Shown: positions 51,272 through 59,662, counted from the first letter of the stretch. The stretch is 64,000 bases of DNA from JBBSDP01 sp038240605 (GCA_038240605.1 JBBSDP010000015.1:28288-92287), one strand, 5' to 3'. The notes: generated from the sequence alone by a model not told the origin. Translations and numbers: made by a program.

Positions 51272-52600
51272 ATGCCTGAACCCACCCAACGTACGACCAC
51301 CGCGTCCCAAGCCGCATTCATCAAAGCCAGCCAGGTGATGCCTGGCGGGGTGAGTTCGCCGGTCCGCGCGTTCAAGGCGGTCGGGGGGACGCCATTGTTC
51401 ATTCGATCCGGATCAGGCGCGACGCTGACCGACATCGACGGGAACGCCTACACCGATTATGTCGCCAGCTACGGCCCGCTGATCGCGGGCCATGCCAACG
51501 AGCGTGTCGTGGCGGCGCTCGCGAAGGCGGTCGGTCGCGGCACGACCTTTGGGGCTCCGACGGAATCCGAAACGCAGCTTGCGTCCGCGATCATCGAGGC
51601 GCTGCCGTCGGTCGAGATGGTTCGATTCGTCAACAGCGGCACCGAGGCGGCGATGAGCGCGATCCGACTCGCCCGCGCCGCCACCGGACGCGATCTGGTC
51701 GTCAAGTGCATCGGGTGCTATCACGGGCATGTCGATGGTCTGCTCGTCCAGTCAGGCAGCGGCGCGCTCACGCTCGGCGCCCCCAGCAGTCCCGGCGTCC
51801 CCGCCTCCGTCACGTCATGCACACTCCTGGCCAACTACAACGACCTGCCTGGGACGCGGACGCTGTTCGAGCAGTACAAGGGCCGGATCGCCTGCATCGC
51901 GATTGAACCCGTGGCCGGCAACATGGGCGTCGTCCCGCCGGCGGAGGGATACCTCGGCGGCCTGCGTGCTCTGTGCGATGAGCACGGCGTGCTCCTGTTG
52001 TTCGACGAAGTGATGACCGGCTTCCGCGTCGCCTGGGGCGGCGCGCAGGTTCGCTACAATGTGAATCCGGACCTGACCTGCCTTGGAAAAGTAATCGGCG
52101 GCGGCCTGCCGTGCGCCGCGTACGGCGGGCCGCGCAAACTGATGGAACTCGTCAGTCCCTCCGGCAGCGTCTATCAGGCCGGAACGCTCAGCGGCAACCC
52201 ACTGGCCATGGCTGGCGGACTGGCGACCCTGGATCTACTCCGGGAAAACGGCGCCTACGAGGCACTGGAACGCCGCAGCGCCATGCTGGCCGAAGGGATG
52301 ATCGATGCTGCCGCGGCCGCGGGCGTGCCGCTCCGACTGAACCGCGTCGGATCCATGCTCACGCCGTTCTTCATCAAGACGCCTGGGCAGCCAGTCACGA
52401 ACTTTGCTGAGGCAACCGCGAGCGACACCAGCGCCTACGCCACGTTTTTCCACGCCCTGCTTGACAACGGCATCTACGTCGCACCGTCCCAGTATGAGGC
52501 GATGTTCGTCGGGATTTGTCATACCGACACGGTCATCGAACAGACGATCAAAGCGGCGGAAAAAGCCTTCGCGGCCGTCGCACGCACACCCCGGCTTTGA
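51272..52600 (+). CDS. hemL: Glutamate-1-semialdehyde 2,1-aminomutase
   Basis: A 442-residue PLP enzyme that forms 5-aminolevulinate for haem. It shows AAFIKASQVMPGGVSSPVRA, VRFVNSGTEAAMSAIRLAR, KCIGCYHGHVDGLLVQSGSG, LFDEVMTGFRVAWGG and the PLP Lys in CLGKVIGGGLPCAAYGG. The start at ATG 51272 fits the family. The gene lies downstream of array 4 and is convergent with the histidine-phosphatase gene. Confidence 0.97.
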   Translation: MPEPTQRTTTASQAAFIKASQVMPGGVSSPVRAFKAVGGTPLFIRSGSGATLTDIDGNAYTDYVASYGPLIAGHANERVVAALAKAVGRGTTFGAPTESETQLASAIIEALPSVEMVRFVNSGTEAAMSAIRLARAATGRDLVVKCIGCYHGHVDGLLVQSGSGALTLGAPSSPGVPASVTSCTLLANYNDLPGTRTLFEQYKGRIACIAIEPVAGNMGVVPPAEGYLGGLRALCDEHGVLLLFDEVMTGFRVAWGGAQVRYNVNPDLTCLGKVIGGGLPCAAYGGPRKLMELVSPSGSVYQAGTLSGNPLAMAGGLATLDLLRENGAYEALERRSAMLAEGMIDAAAAAGVPLRLNRVGSMLTPFFIKTPGQPVTNFAEATASDTSAYATFFHALLDNGIYVAPSQYEAMFVGICHTDTVIEQTIKAAEKAFAAVARTPRL

Positions 52601-52625
52601 GCGGTCGCGGCGCCGCCTGGCGCGT

Positions 52626-53252
52626 TCACTGCGGGATCGTCTGATAGTGCGAGACGTCGTTCATCAGCTTGACCAGTGCCTTCCACGGCGCGACGAAGTC
52701 CAGCACGTTCAGGCAGGCCAGGTCCTGCGCGATCTCATCGCGATAGACGCGCAGGTCGATGCCCAGCAGGTTGGCGAGAAGGATGCGGTTGGTCGCCTTG
52801 TGCGAAACCACCAGCACGGTCTGATCCGGATGCGCGACCACGATCTCACGCAACGCCGGCACCGCGCGGGCCAGCACCTGGAGCCCGGTTTCGCCGCCGG
52901 GCGGCGCGGTGGTAAACGGATCGGCATCCCAGGCGGCATACGTGGCGGCGTCGTTCTTCTCCACCTCCTTGTGCACTTTCCCTTCCCAGCGACCGTGATC
53001 CACTTCGCGCAACTCTTCGCGGACAACGGGGGTTAAGCCATGCCGGCCGACGATTGCATTGCACGTGTCCACCGCGCGCCGCATTTGGCTGCAATAGGCG
53101 GCGTCGATCTTCACTTTTGCCAGTCGATCCCCCAGTGCCGCCGCCTGAACGCGACCAGCATCGGACAAGTCCACGTCCACTGAACCGGCGAAGCGCTCGG
53201 CGGCGCTGAAGACCGTCCCGCCGTGCCGAACCAGGAGGATGCGTGTTTTCAT
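52626..53252 (-). CDS. Histidine phosphatase superfamily protein
   Basis: A 208-residue phosphoglycerate-mutase-like enzyme. Catalytic His is in LLVRHGGTVFS (RHG); SQMRRAVDTCNAI, ELREVDHGRWEG and VSHKATNRILLANLL carry the other active-site Arg, Glu and His. The substrate is uncertain; CobC-type or general sugar phosphatases are options. Its ATG sits just before array 5. Confidence 0.9.
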   Translation of the reverse strand: MKTRILLVRHGGTVFSAAERFAGSVDVDLSDAGRVQAAALGDRLAKVKIDAAYCSQMRRAVDTCNAIVGRHGLTPVVREELREVDHGRWEGKVHKEVEKNDAATYAAWDADPFTTAPPGGETGLQVLARAVPALREIVVAHPDQTVLVVSHKATNRILLANLLGIDLRVYRDEIAQDLACLNVLDFVAPWKALVKLMNDVSHYQTIPQ

Positions 53253-53258
53253 GTTTTT

Positions 53259-53371
53259 GGTCCGTTGTCAATGGACCGCTGTCCGTTGTGATTGTCAGTT
53301 ATCAGTGGTCCTTTATCCGTTATACAGCAACGGACATCTGACAGCTGACCACTGACAAGTCGCGCAATTTT
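53259..53371. repeat. Heptamer inverted-repeat array 5 (TGGTCCG/TGTCAGT units)
   Basis: About ten 7-bp units run from 53259 (GGTCCGT, TGGACCG, CTGTCCG, TGTCAGT, TATCAGT) and the complementary arm near 53329-53360 holds ACGGACA, TCTGACA, GCTGACC and ACTGACA. The 7-bp phase is kept throughout. It precedes the promoter of the SH3 gene. Confidence 0.85.
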
Positions 53372-53391
53372 CGCGCCCGCGCAAAAACCGC

Positions 53392-53419
53392 TTTACATTC
53401 CCGGGCGATTTGGTAAGAT
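53392..53419 (+). promoter_or_regulatory. Candidate promoter of the SH3 protein gene
   Basis: TTTACA (53392-53397), 16 bp, TAAGAT (53414-53419), about 130 bp upstream of the ATG at 53554. Unlike many genes here this one has a leader and a strong AAGGAGG site. Confidence 0.45.
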
Positions 53420-53553
53420 ATCGCATCCACTGGGGTCGCGTCCGGGCAGATCAGGATATTCGAATCGGTCGGCGCGGCCTGCGAAACTTCAAATCGCGGT
53501 ACTGTAGTTTGTCGCTCAGTGCCGTGGACCGATCCGCACAAGGAGGTGCCTTC

Positions 53554-54873
53554 ATGGCCGCTCGTCATTTCCTGCTCGCCGCCGTTACCCTTTCCACCCT
53601 GGCGCTCGCAGCCACGCCGCCACTGGTTCGCGCCGAGGATTTGTCCGCCTCGGACGTGGACAACGCCAAGCGCGACTTGGCGGGCGTGATCAACGCCGAC
53701 GGCGTCTTCGTCCGCAGCGGGCCCAGCGAAAATTCCTACCAGACGATGAAGCTCGACAAAGGGACGGCGGTGACCGTCGTGGGCCTGAAGTTCAACTGGC
53801 TCAAGATTCGTCCGCCGGAGGGGAGCTTCGCCTACGTCCCCAAGGTCTACATTCAGCGGCGCAACGACGGCAGCGTCGGGCGGGCCTCGCGCGAGATGAT
53901 CGCGAAGGTCGGCAGTTCACTGGTCATGATGAAGATCGCTCCGATGGCGAAGGTGAACGAAGGGGACGACGTCACAATCCTCGGCCAGCAGGACGAGTAC
54001 TTCAAAATCAAGCCGCCGGAGGGGAGCGTCCTGTACGTCAACAAGCAGTTCGTCAACTTCGTGAAGGTGTTGCCCAGGGCAACCGATACGGCCGCTCACG
54101 GTTCGATCGTCGAGAACACCAATGGCGGTCACGACGCGGCGCCAGGCCCCGCCACCGGCCCATCGGAAACAATCGCCGCCAATCCCACCACCCATCCCGC
54201 GGGCGAGACCGCGACAGGCCCTGACGCGACCCCATCAACTCAACCATCGGCAGACGCGGCGGCCGCTGAATTTGACAAGCTCGAAGCGGAGTTCGCCGCG
54301 ACCAGCGACAAGCCGATCACCGACCAGCCGATCGAGTCATTGATCCATGGCTACGATGCGGTGCTCAAGCAGGATGCGCTGCCCAATTCAATGCGGCGCG
54401 TTGCCCAGGTGCGCCAGGCGACGCTCAAGCTCCGCAACGAGGCCCGCACCGAATTCCTCGCCACCAGGACTTCGCAGGACAAGATGAAGGAGCGCACGAA
54501 GGCGCTGACCGCCGAGCGCGAGGAGATTGACGAGCGTATCAAGAACAACAGCGTGGAGCTCTTCACCGCCGTCGGAACGCTGCGCGGTTCGAGCATCCAG
54601 CACGCCGGCTCAACGCTCTACCGCCTGACCGATCCCTCGACCGGACGCACCGTGGCTTACCTGCGAGCGACCGAGCCCAAATACGCCGACCTGATCGGCC
54701 AGTTCGTGGGCGTGAAGGGCCCGCTGACGACGGATCCGACCCTGAACTTGAAGATCATCGAGGCGCCGACTTCCGTCGTGACGGTGGATCCGACAAAGGT
54801 CAACGGCAGCATCGCCGCCCAAATCCTCCCCCCCAGCCTGCTTCCCAAGGCAGCCAGCACGGGCAGCGAATAG
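53554..54873 (+). CDS. Exported protein with two SH3-like domains
   Basis: A 439-residue protein with signal peptide ARHFLLAAVTLSTLALAA then LVRAEDLS. Two bacterial SH3b domains follow (about residues 45-105: NADGVFVRSGPSENSYQTMK; and 110-170: GSSLVMMKIAPMAKVNEGDD). Residues 170-240 are Thr/Pro/Ala-rich, and 245-340 are helical, probably coiled coil; the C-terminus is beta-rich (IQHAGSTLYRLTDPSTGRTV). It may bind peptidoglycan or envelope proteins. AAGGAGG with ideal spacing precedes the ATG. A terminator follows. Confidence 0.82.
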   Translation: MAARHFLLAAVTLSTLALAATPPLVRAEDLSASDVDNAKRDLAGVINADGVFVRSGPSENSYQTMKLDKGTAVTVVGLKFNWLKIRPPEGSFAYVPKVYIQRRNDGSVGRASREMIAKVGSSLVMMKIAPMAKVNEGDDVTILGQQDEYFKIKPPEGSVLYVNKQFVNFVKVLPRATDTAAHGSIVENTNGGHDAAPGPATGPSETIAANPTTHPAGETATGPDATPSTQPSADAAAAEFDKLEAEFAATSDKPITDQPIESLIHGYDAVLKQDALPNSMRRVAQVRQATLKLRNEARTEFLATRTSQDKMKERTKALTAEREEIDERIKNNSVELFTAVGTLRGSSIQHAGSTLYRLTDPSTGRTVAYLRATEPKYADLIGQFVGVKGPLTTDPTLNLKIIEAPTSVVTVDPTKVNGSIAAQILPPSLLPKAASTGSE

Positions 54874-54914
54874 ACCGCGCGCGCGGGGGGTCGCACGACC
54901 ATCGAACGATCACG

Positions 54915-54951
54915 ACGGGGTGCCCTCAGAGCCAGGCGCACCCCGTTTTAT
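54915..54951 (+). terminator. Intrinsic terminator after the SH3 protein gene
   Basis: ACGGGGTGC (54915-54923) pairs with GCACCCCGT (54938-54946) over a 14-base loop and is followed by TTTATT. It is 42 bp after the stop codon. Confidence 0.8.
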
Positions 54952-55041
54952 TGCACCTTGGGCGAATCTTTCACTTCGGATCGCCGATGGTCGATAAGTA
55001 GATCGGGGCGTTCGCCGCGCGCCCTGACTGCGACCGGCGCG

Positions 55042-55317
55042 ATGACGGAATTCAATCCACTGGCGGGCTCGATCCTTTCCTCCACACAGACGCAGCGTCA
55101 GCTCGCCGTCGAGAAACGACGGCAATTGCGCCGCGCCCAAAACCAGCGGAAAAACGTTACCGCGGCCGGCGACTATTTCGAGCACCAGGTCGAGAGCGCC
55201 GACCGCCCCACTCCCATCGAAGACGAGCCGCCCCACCGCAGCCCTCGGACCCCGCGCTCAAGCGACCACGATCAAGCCACGGACGACAACGCCTCCCATC
55301 TCGACATCACCGGCTGA
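55042..55317 (+). CDS. Small conserved-looking hypothetical protein
   Basis: A 91-residue, charged, helical protein beginning MTEFNPLAGSILSSTQTQRQ, then VEKRRQLRRAQNQRKNV, AAGDYFEHQVESADRP and a Pro/Ser/Asp-rich tail. There is no membrane segment. I recall similar short proteins in Phycisphaerae but cannot name a family. GATGACGG precedes the ATG without a clear ribosome site. The next DNA is the dispersed repeat at 55330. Confidence 0.55.
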   Translation: MTEFNPLAGSILSSTQTQRQLAVEKRRQLRRAQNQRKNVTAAGDYFEHQVESADRPTPIEDEPPHRSPRTPRSSDHDQATDDNASHLDITG

Positions 55318-55329
55318 GATGCGTCCTTC

Positions 55330-55543
55330 ACCGTAGCACGGGCGCCCTCGCCCGTGGGCTGCGGTACGCCGCGGCCATCGGCGGTATTCCACCGATTCAG
55401 CAGGAGCGCAGCGACCTTCGCCTATAAGAGAAAAGAACGCTGCGCTCTTGCTGATCTCGGTCGCGTACGGTTCGACAGGCTCACCGGAGCCGACCGAGCC
55501 GGCGTGCGTACACGCCTCCATGGGCGAGGCGCTCATGCCACGA
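55330..55543 (-). repeat. Dispersed repeat, copy B (inverted relative to copy A)
   Basis: This 214-bp stretch, read on the minus strand, aligns with 2283-2470 over its ends and most of its middle. Its left end contains CGTAGCACGGGCGCCCTCG and its right end CCATGGGCGAGGCGCTCATG. It also carries CGGTTCGACAGGCTCACC, a motif seen in other intergenic repeats. It lies just upstream of hldE. Confidence 0.75.
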
Positions 55544-55619
55544 AATCCCGACGATTGGCCGGAGGCAGCGGTGTCACACATAGCGCCGAACCGCACGCCG
55601 AACGTTAGAATCGTGCGGA

Positions 55620-57131
55620 ATGTCGTCCCACCTGATCGAGATCGTCGAGCGTCTGCCGCACCGGCCGGTGGTGCTGGTCGGGGACCTGATGCTCGATCGC
55701 TACCTCTACGGCAACGCCGAGCGACTCTCTCCCGAAGCGCCGGTGCCCGTCCTCCACTTCCAGCGCGAAGAGATGCGCCTCGGCGGAGCGGGCGGCGTGG
55801 CGGCAGACCTGGCGGCGCTGGGGGCGCAGGTGCGCGTGATCGGCGTGGTCGGCGCCGACGACGCCGGGCGATGCGTGCGCGAGCAGCTCGCCCTGTGCGG
55901 CGCGTCCATCGATGCGCTGATCGAGGCGCCAGACCGACCGACCGTGTGCAAGACGCGCTTGATCGGCTTGGCGCAGCACCGCCATCCGCAACAGATGATG
56001 CGGCTCGACTACGAGGAACACAGCCCACTGCCGACGTACCTCGCCAATGCCCTGATCGATGCCGTTGCCTCGGCGCTGGACGGCGCGGCGATGCTCTGCA
56101 TCGAGGATTACAACAAGGGCCTGCTCAACGACCAGGCCTGCCAGCGGATCATCCGGCTCGCGCGGGAGCGCGACGTGCCCGTGATCGTCGATCCTTCCTC
56201 CATTTCCGATTACAGCCGCTACCATGGCGCGACTGCGTTGAAGCTCAACCGGCCGGAAACGGAAAAGGCGACCGGCCTGCCCGCGCGAACGCCCGAGCAG
56301 TACGCCCCCGCCGCCGAGCGGCTGCTGGAATCTGTTGGGCTGGAGGCGGTCGTGATCACGCTCGACAAGAGCGGCGCATACCTGGCGACGAAGGCCGGGG
56401 AACGACGCTGGCTCAAGACGCGCGCGCGGCAGGTCTACGACGTGACGGGCGCCGGCGACATGGTGCTGGCGATGATCGCGATGGCCCGCGTCGGCGGGGC
56501 GAGCTGGTCCGAAGCGGTGGCGCTGGCCAACGTTGCCGGCGGGCTCGAGGTCGAGCGGTTCGGGTCGGTCCCGGTTCTGCCGCGGGAGATCATCCGCGAG
56601 CTGCTCAGCGAAGTGCGCGAGCACCTGGGCAAGCAGCGCACGCTCGAGCAGCTTACGGCGGAACTCCAGCATCACCGCGCCAGCGGCAAGCGCATCGTCT
56701 TCACCAACGGGTGTTTCGACCTCATTCACCTCGGCCACGTGAAATACTTCCAGTTCGCGCGCAAGCAGGGAGACCTGCTGGTCGTCGGTGTCAACACCGA
56801 TCAGAGCATCCGACGGCTCAAGGGGCACAAGCGACCGATCATCAACGAACAGGATCGCCTGAGCGTGCTGGAGGAACTGGAGAGCATCGATTACCTGGTC
56901 CGCTTTGACGACGACACGCCGTTGCGGTTGATCGGCGAGATTAAGCCAGACGTGCTGGTGAAGGGGGCGGATTACCGCAAGGAGCAGGTCGTCGGTTGGG
57001 ACCTGGTCGAATCCTACGGCGGTGAGGTCGCGCTCGCGCCGCTCGTGGACGGGCGCAGCACTTCGGCGGTGATCGAACGAATCCTGGAAGCGTACGGCGA
57101 TGAGGGTGTCAAAGACCGTCGTCGCGGCTGA
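55620..57131 (+). CDS. hldE: Bifunctional heptose 7-phosphate kinase / heptose 1-phosphate adenylyltransferase
   Basis: A 503-residue enzyme acting twice in ADP-heptose synthesis for LPS core. Residues 1-330 are a ribokinase-fold kinase (VLVGDLMLDRYLYGNAERLS, LGGAGGVAADLAALGA, DVTGAGDMVLAMIAMA). Residues 345-490 are a nucleotidyltransferase with FTNGCFDLIHLGHVKYFQFA (HxGH) and ADYRKEQVVG. GmhB, the phosphatase between the two activities, may be the protein at 20083. TAGAAT ends 8 nt before the ATG; no ribosome site. Confidence 0.95.
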   Translation: MSSHLIEIVERLPHRPVVLVGDLMLDRYLYGNAERLSPEAPVPVLHFQREEMRLGGAGGVAADLAALGAQVRVIGVVGADDAGRCVREQLALCGASIDALIEAPDRPTVCKTRLIGLAQHRHPQQMMRLDYEEHSPLPTYLANALIDAVASALDGAAMLCIEDYNKGLLNDQACQRIIRLARERDVPVIVDPSSISDYSRYHGATALKLNRPETEKATGLPARTPEQYAPAAERLLESVGLEAVVITLDKSGAYLATKAGERRWLKTRARQVYDVTGAGDMVLAMIAMARVGGASWSEAVALANVAGGLEVERFGSVPVLPREIIRELLSEVREHLGKQRTLEQLTAELQHHRASGKRIVFTNGCFDLIHLGHVKYFQFARKQGDLLVVGVNTDQSIRRLKGHKRPIINEQDRLSVLEELESIDYLVRFDDDTPLRLIGEIKPDVLVKGADYRKEQVVGWDLVESYGGEVALAPLVDGRSTSAVIERILEAYGDEGVKDRRRG

Positions 57132-57198
57132 GAGAGCCGCGCGACTTGCCTGCCCTGAGCGATGTCGAAGGGGCCGCCGGACGGAGCGCCGCGCACTT

Positions 57199-57717
57199 CT
57201 ACTCAGGACGAATCTGCGTCACGCCGTTGCTGGAATTGTCCTTGGGGCAGACCGGCTGCATGATCTTGCGGATCTCCTCGGGCGGACTGCCGACCAGCTT
57301 CATCCAATTGGGCTGGCCCGGCCGCTTGACCTCCAACGCGCCCATCGATGCGGTGTACTGGAGCACCGGCGCCGCATTGGGGTTCTTCTTGATCTGATCT
57401 TCCATCTGCTGCTTCACCTCGTCGCTGAAGCGTTCGAGGCGGGCGACGAACTCGGTGCCGTCGGCACAGCGGAAAACGGCGACGCGGTAAGCCGGCTTCC
57501 CGTCGTGATCGATGGGCGGAATCTTCGCCGCGTCATCGGCGAACCAGGTCTTGCCATCATCATCGGAGAAGAACGCCTTGCCGCTAATGCGCCCGCGCGT
57601 CCCGCCGTGGCGGCCGAAGGCCTGCACGATGATGAAGATGAGCGCGATGACGATGATCGCGCCGGTTGCCCCGGCGGTGATCACCGGGTTCTCGTTAAGC
57701 GTCTGTCGAATTCCCAC
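57199..57717 (-). CDS. Membrane-anchored hypothetical protein
   Basis: A 172-residue protein with one N-terminal membrane span (PVITAGATGAIIVIALIFIIV) followed by a soluble domain with SDDDGKTWFADDAAKIPPID and YRVAVFRCADGTEFVARLERF. The C-terminal 40 residues include PPEEIRKIMQPVCPKDN. No family recognised. CAGGAG precedes the ATG. Orientation suggests its own promoter, convergent with hldE. Confidence 0.7.
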   Translation of the reverse strand: MGIRQTLNENPVITAGATGAIIVIALIFIIVQAFGRHGGTRGRISGKAFFSDDDGKTWFADDAAKIPPIDHDGKPAYRVAVFRCADGTEFVARLERFSDEVKQQMEDQIKKNPNAAPVLQYTASMGALEVKRPGQPNWMKLVGSPPEEIRKIMQPVCPKDNSSNGVTQIRPE

Positions 57718-58015
57718 GGGCGGCTCCTGCTGAATCGAAGTGTCTCGGACGACGGGTTTCCTCGGCGATGGGGCCGCGGCACGCCGGTAGCGCGTCGGGG
57801 CTTCTCATCCTGTCCCCGGAAGATTAACCGAACGTGAACTCCCGTGACAACTATTCCTACTTGCGGCAAGGCTTAGAACGGCCCGGAGGTGCGTTCAACC
57901 GCGCGAAGCCTGCGCGGATTTTCTGGATTTTCCGCGCTGTCCTCGGAAGCTGACCACCTTATAAACAGGGGCATCGGAAATGATCGATCAGGTGAATTTC
58001 GAAAGGAGCAACATT

Positions 58016-58303
58016 ATGTCACGCATGGGCGATGCAGGCAACGCCTCTCAGGCAGATCTCCGCGACAAGGCCTCGGAAGTCGGCCAGAACCTCCGCGATC
58101 TCGGCGGCCAAGTCCGCGACGCGGCCCGGGAAAAGTACGACCAACTCAGCGACCAGGCCAAGAATTATTATGACCAGGGACGCGAGATGGCTCAGGACTG
58201 GGAACAGACCCTCGAATCTTATGTGCAGGAGAAGCCCGTCCAGGCGCTGCTCATCGCGGCGGGCGTCGGCCTTCTCCTGGGCATCTTGTGGAAGCGCAGC
58301 TAG
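58016..58303 (+). CDS. Small YqjD/ElaB-like membrane-anchored protein (DUF883 type)
   Basis: A 95-residue protein with an amphipathic helix of heptad character (ADLRDKASEVGQNLRDLGGQ, then AREKYDQLSDQAKNYYDQG), a C-terminal span VQALLIAAGVGLLLGILW and the terminal KRS. This is the layout of DUF883 proteins such as YqjD, which bind ribosomes at the membrane in stationary phase. AAAGGAG is well spaced. It opens a run of stress-type small genes. Confidence 0.72.
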   Translation: MSRMGDAGNASQADLRDKASEVGQNLRDLGGQVRDAAREKYDQLSDQAKNYYDQGREMAQDWEQTLESYVQEKPVQALLIAAGVGLLLGILWKRS

Positions 58304-58437
58304 CGAAACGAGGATGTGCCCGTGCGCCGCATCGCGGCGCGTGAGGGAACTATGCCCCCGCGTGAACGCGCTGGGGCAGGCCGTGGCGGCCGACAGTCCG
58401 GGAAGGGCCGGCGGCCGCCGGTCAGCGGGGTGTCTCC

Positions 58438-58977
58438 ATGGCAACAGATACACACACACACAGGCCAGCCGCCGCGCCGACGCCCGGCGGCCCGGGTCAG
58501 GCCTCCGCCGCTTCCGACCCCAACGCGCCGGCGAACGACGGCCCGGCCGGTCCCTCACCCGCCCAAGCTTTTCGTGAAGCGGTCCGGCGTTTCGCGGAAA
58601 TCCGCGAATACGCCGGTTACCTGCTGGCGACGAAGATCGATTCCCTGCGCCTGGGCGTTCGCAACGCACTGGTCATGGCCGTGCTGGGCGTCCTGGGGCT
58701 CATCGCGGGTGCGGGATTGGTTGTGACGGCGGTCGTGCTCGTCTTGCGAGGCATCAGCGGCGGTCTGGCCTTGCTGATCGGGACATGGGGCGCTGATCTG
58801 GTCACTGGGGGTGTCGTCCTGATCGCTCTGGCGATTGGCGTTTACGTTGGGGTCACCCGGCTGACCAAGGCGTCCCGACTCAAGATGGTGCAAAAGTATG
58901 AATCGCGAAAACTCCACCAGCGCAGCGAGTACGGCCACGACGTCGACGACCGCGCCCAGCAAGCCAAAACACGATGA
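58438..58977 (+). CDS. Holin-X-like membrane protein (YqjE-like)
   Basis: A 179-residue protein with a Pro/Ala-rich disordered N-terminus (residues 1-40), an amphipathic segment FREAVRRFAEIREYAGYLL, and two membrane spans (ALVMAVLGVLGLIAGAGLVV; ADLVTGGVVLIALAIGVYV). The pattern fits the Actinobacterial holin-X/YqjE family of small envelope proteins. It follows the DUF883-like gene, in the order seen for yqjD-yqjE in enterobacteria. Its 3' end overlaps the next gene. Confidence 0.68.
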   Translation: MATDTHTHRPAAAPTPGGPGQASAASDPNAPANDGPAGPSPAQAFREAVRRFAEIREYAGYLLATKIDSLRLGVRNALVMAVLGVLGLIAGAGLVVTAVVLVLRGISGGLALLIGTWGADLVTGGVVLIALAIGVYVGVTRLTKASRLKMVQKYESRKLHQRSEYGHDVDDRAQQAKTR

Positions 58978-59446
58978 GCTGAGCGAGTCGGACTACCTCG
59001 CGCGGCAGGCTGCCGAGGCGAAGGTGGCGATGCGCCAGGCCTCGTCAGAGATGAAGGCGTGGCTGGTCCAGAGCGTCAGCCCAATCCAGTGGACGCGGCA
59101 ACATCCCTGGATCGGCCTGAGCGCTGGCGCGGTGGCAGGATTCGTGGCGGCGACGATGGCCGTCCCCTCCAAAGAGCAGCAGGCGCTTCGAAAGCTACGC
59201 CGGATCGAGGCCGCCCTGAACCCATCGCGCGAGGCACGCCAGGAAAACGGCAAATCCGATCGCGATCATGACTCCAAGGACAAGAAGAAGGGGAGCTTGC
59301 TTGGGACACTGCTCCACGAGTTGGCGGGAGCGGCCGGCCCCCTGCTGATGAGCGTCTTGAACTCACAAAATGCTCAGGCCGGCGCCGGCCAGGGCCAGCC
59401 GGCGGGTCCTTCGGCCGACGCCGGAGCCTCCACCACCTCTGCCTGA
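58898..59446 (+). CDS. Membrane-associated hypothetical protein in the yqjDE-like cluster
   Basis: A 182-residue protein starting with a Ser/Thr-rich tail (ENSTSAASTATTSTTAPSK), then helix QAAEAKVAMRQASSEMKAWL, one span HPWIGLSAGAVAGFVAATM, a basic helix and a Gly/Ala-rich end. It overlaps the holin-X-like gene by 80 bp in another frame. The overlap, cluster position and domain layout suggest an accessory protein to the DUF883/YqjE-like pair. The true start may be further in. Confidence 0.62.
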   Translation: MNRENSTSAASTATTSTTAPSKPKHDELSESDYLARQAAEAKVAMRQASSEMKAWLVQSVSPIQWTRQHPWIGLSAGAVAGFVAATMAVPSKEQQALRKLRRIEAALNPSREARQENGKSDRDHDSKDKKKGSLLGTLLHELAGAAGPLLMSVLNSQNAQAGAGQGQPAGPSADAGASTTSA

Positions 59447-59662
59447 TCGAGCTCAACATAGGGCAGAAGCTACGGCTTACCCCTCTTGCCGCCACTATCA
59501 TTGAGGACGCTGGCGCAATCACGGAATTTCGTTGGCTGCCCGGTACGCCGCGGGTAGGCTAGGATTCGACGTTTGCGTTGCACCCTGCCTGTCCCGTGCG
59601 ACCTACACGATCTCCGCGCCGGCCGTCGTCTCCGCGATCGCGGCCATCAGAAAGCTGTGGCT

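Noticed and set aside
55448..56908. 486-codon frame overlapping hldE
   Set aside because: Product is almost entirely Arg/Ala/Gly/Pro; it is the shifted frame of hldE.
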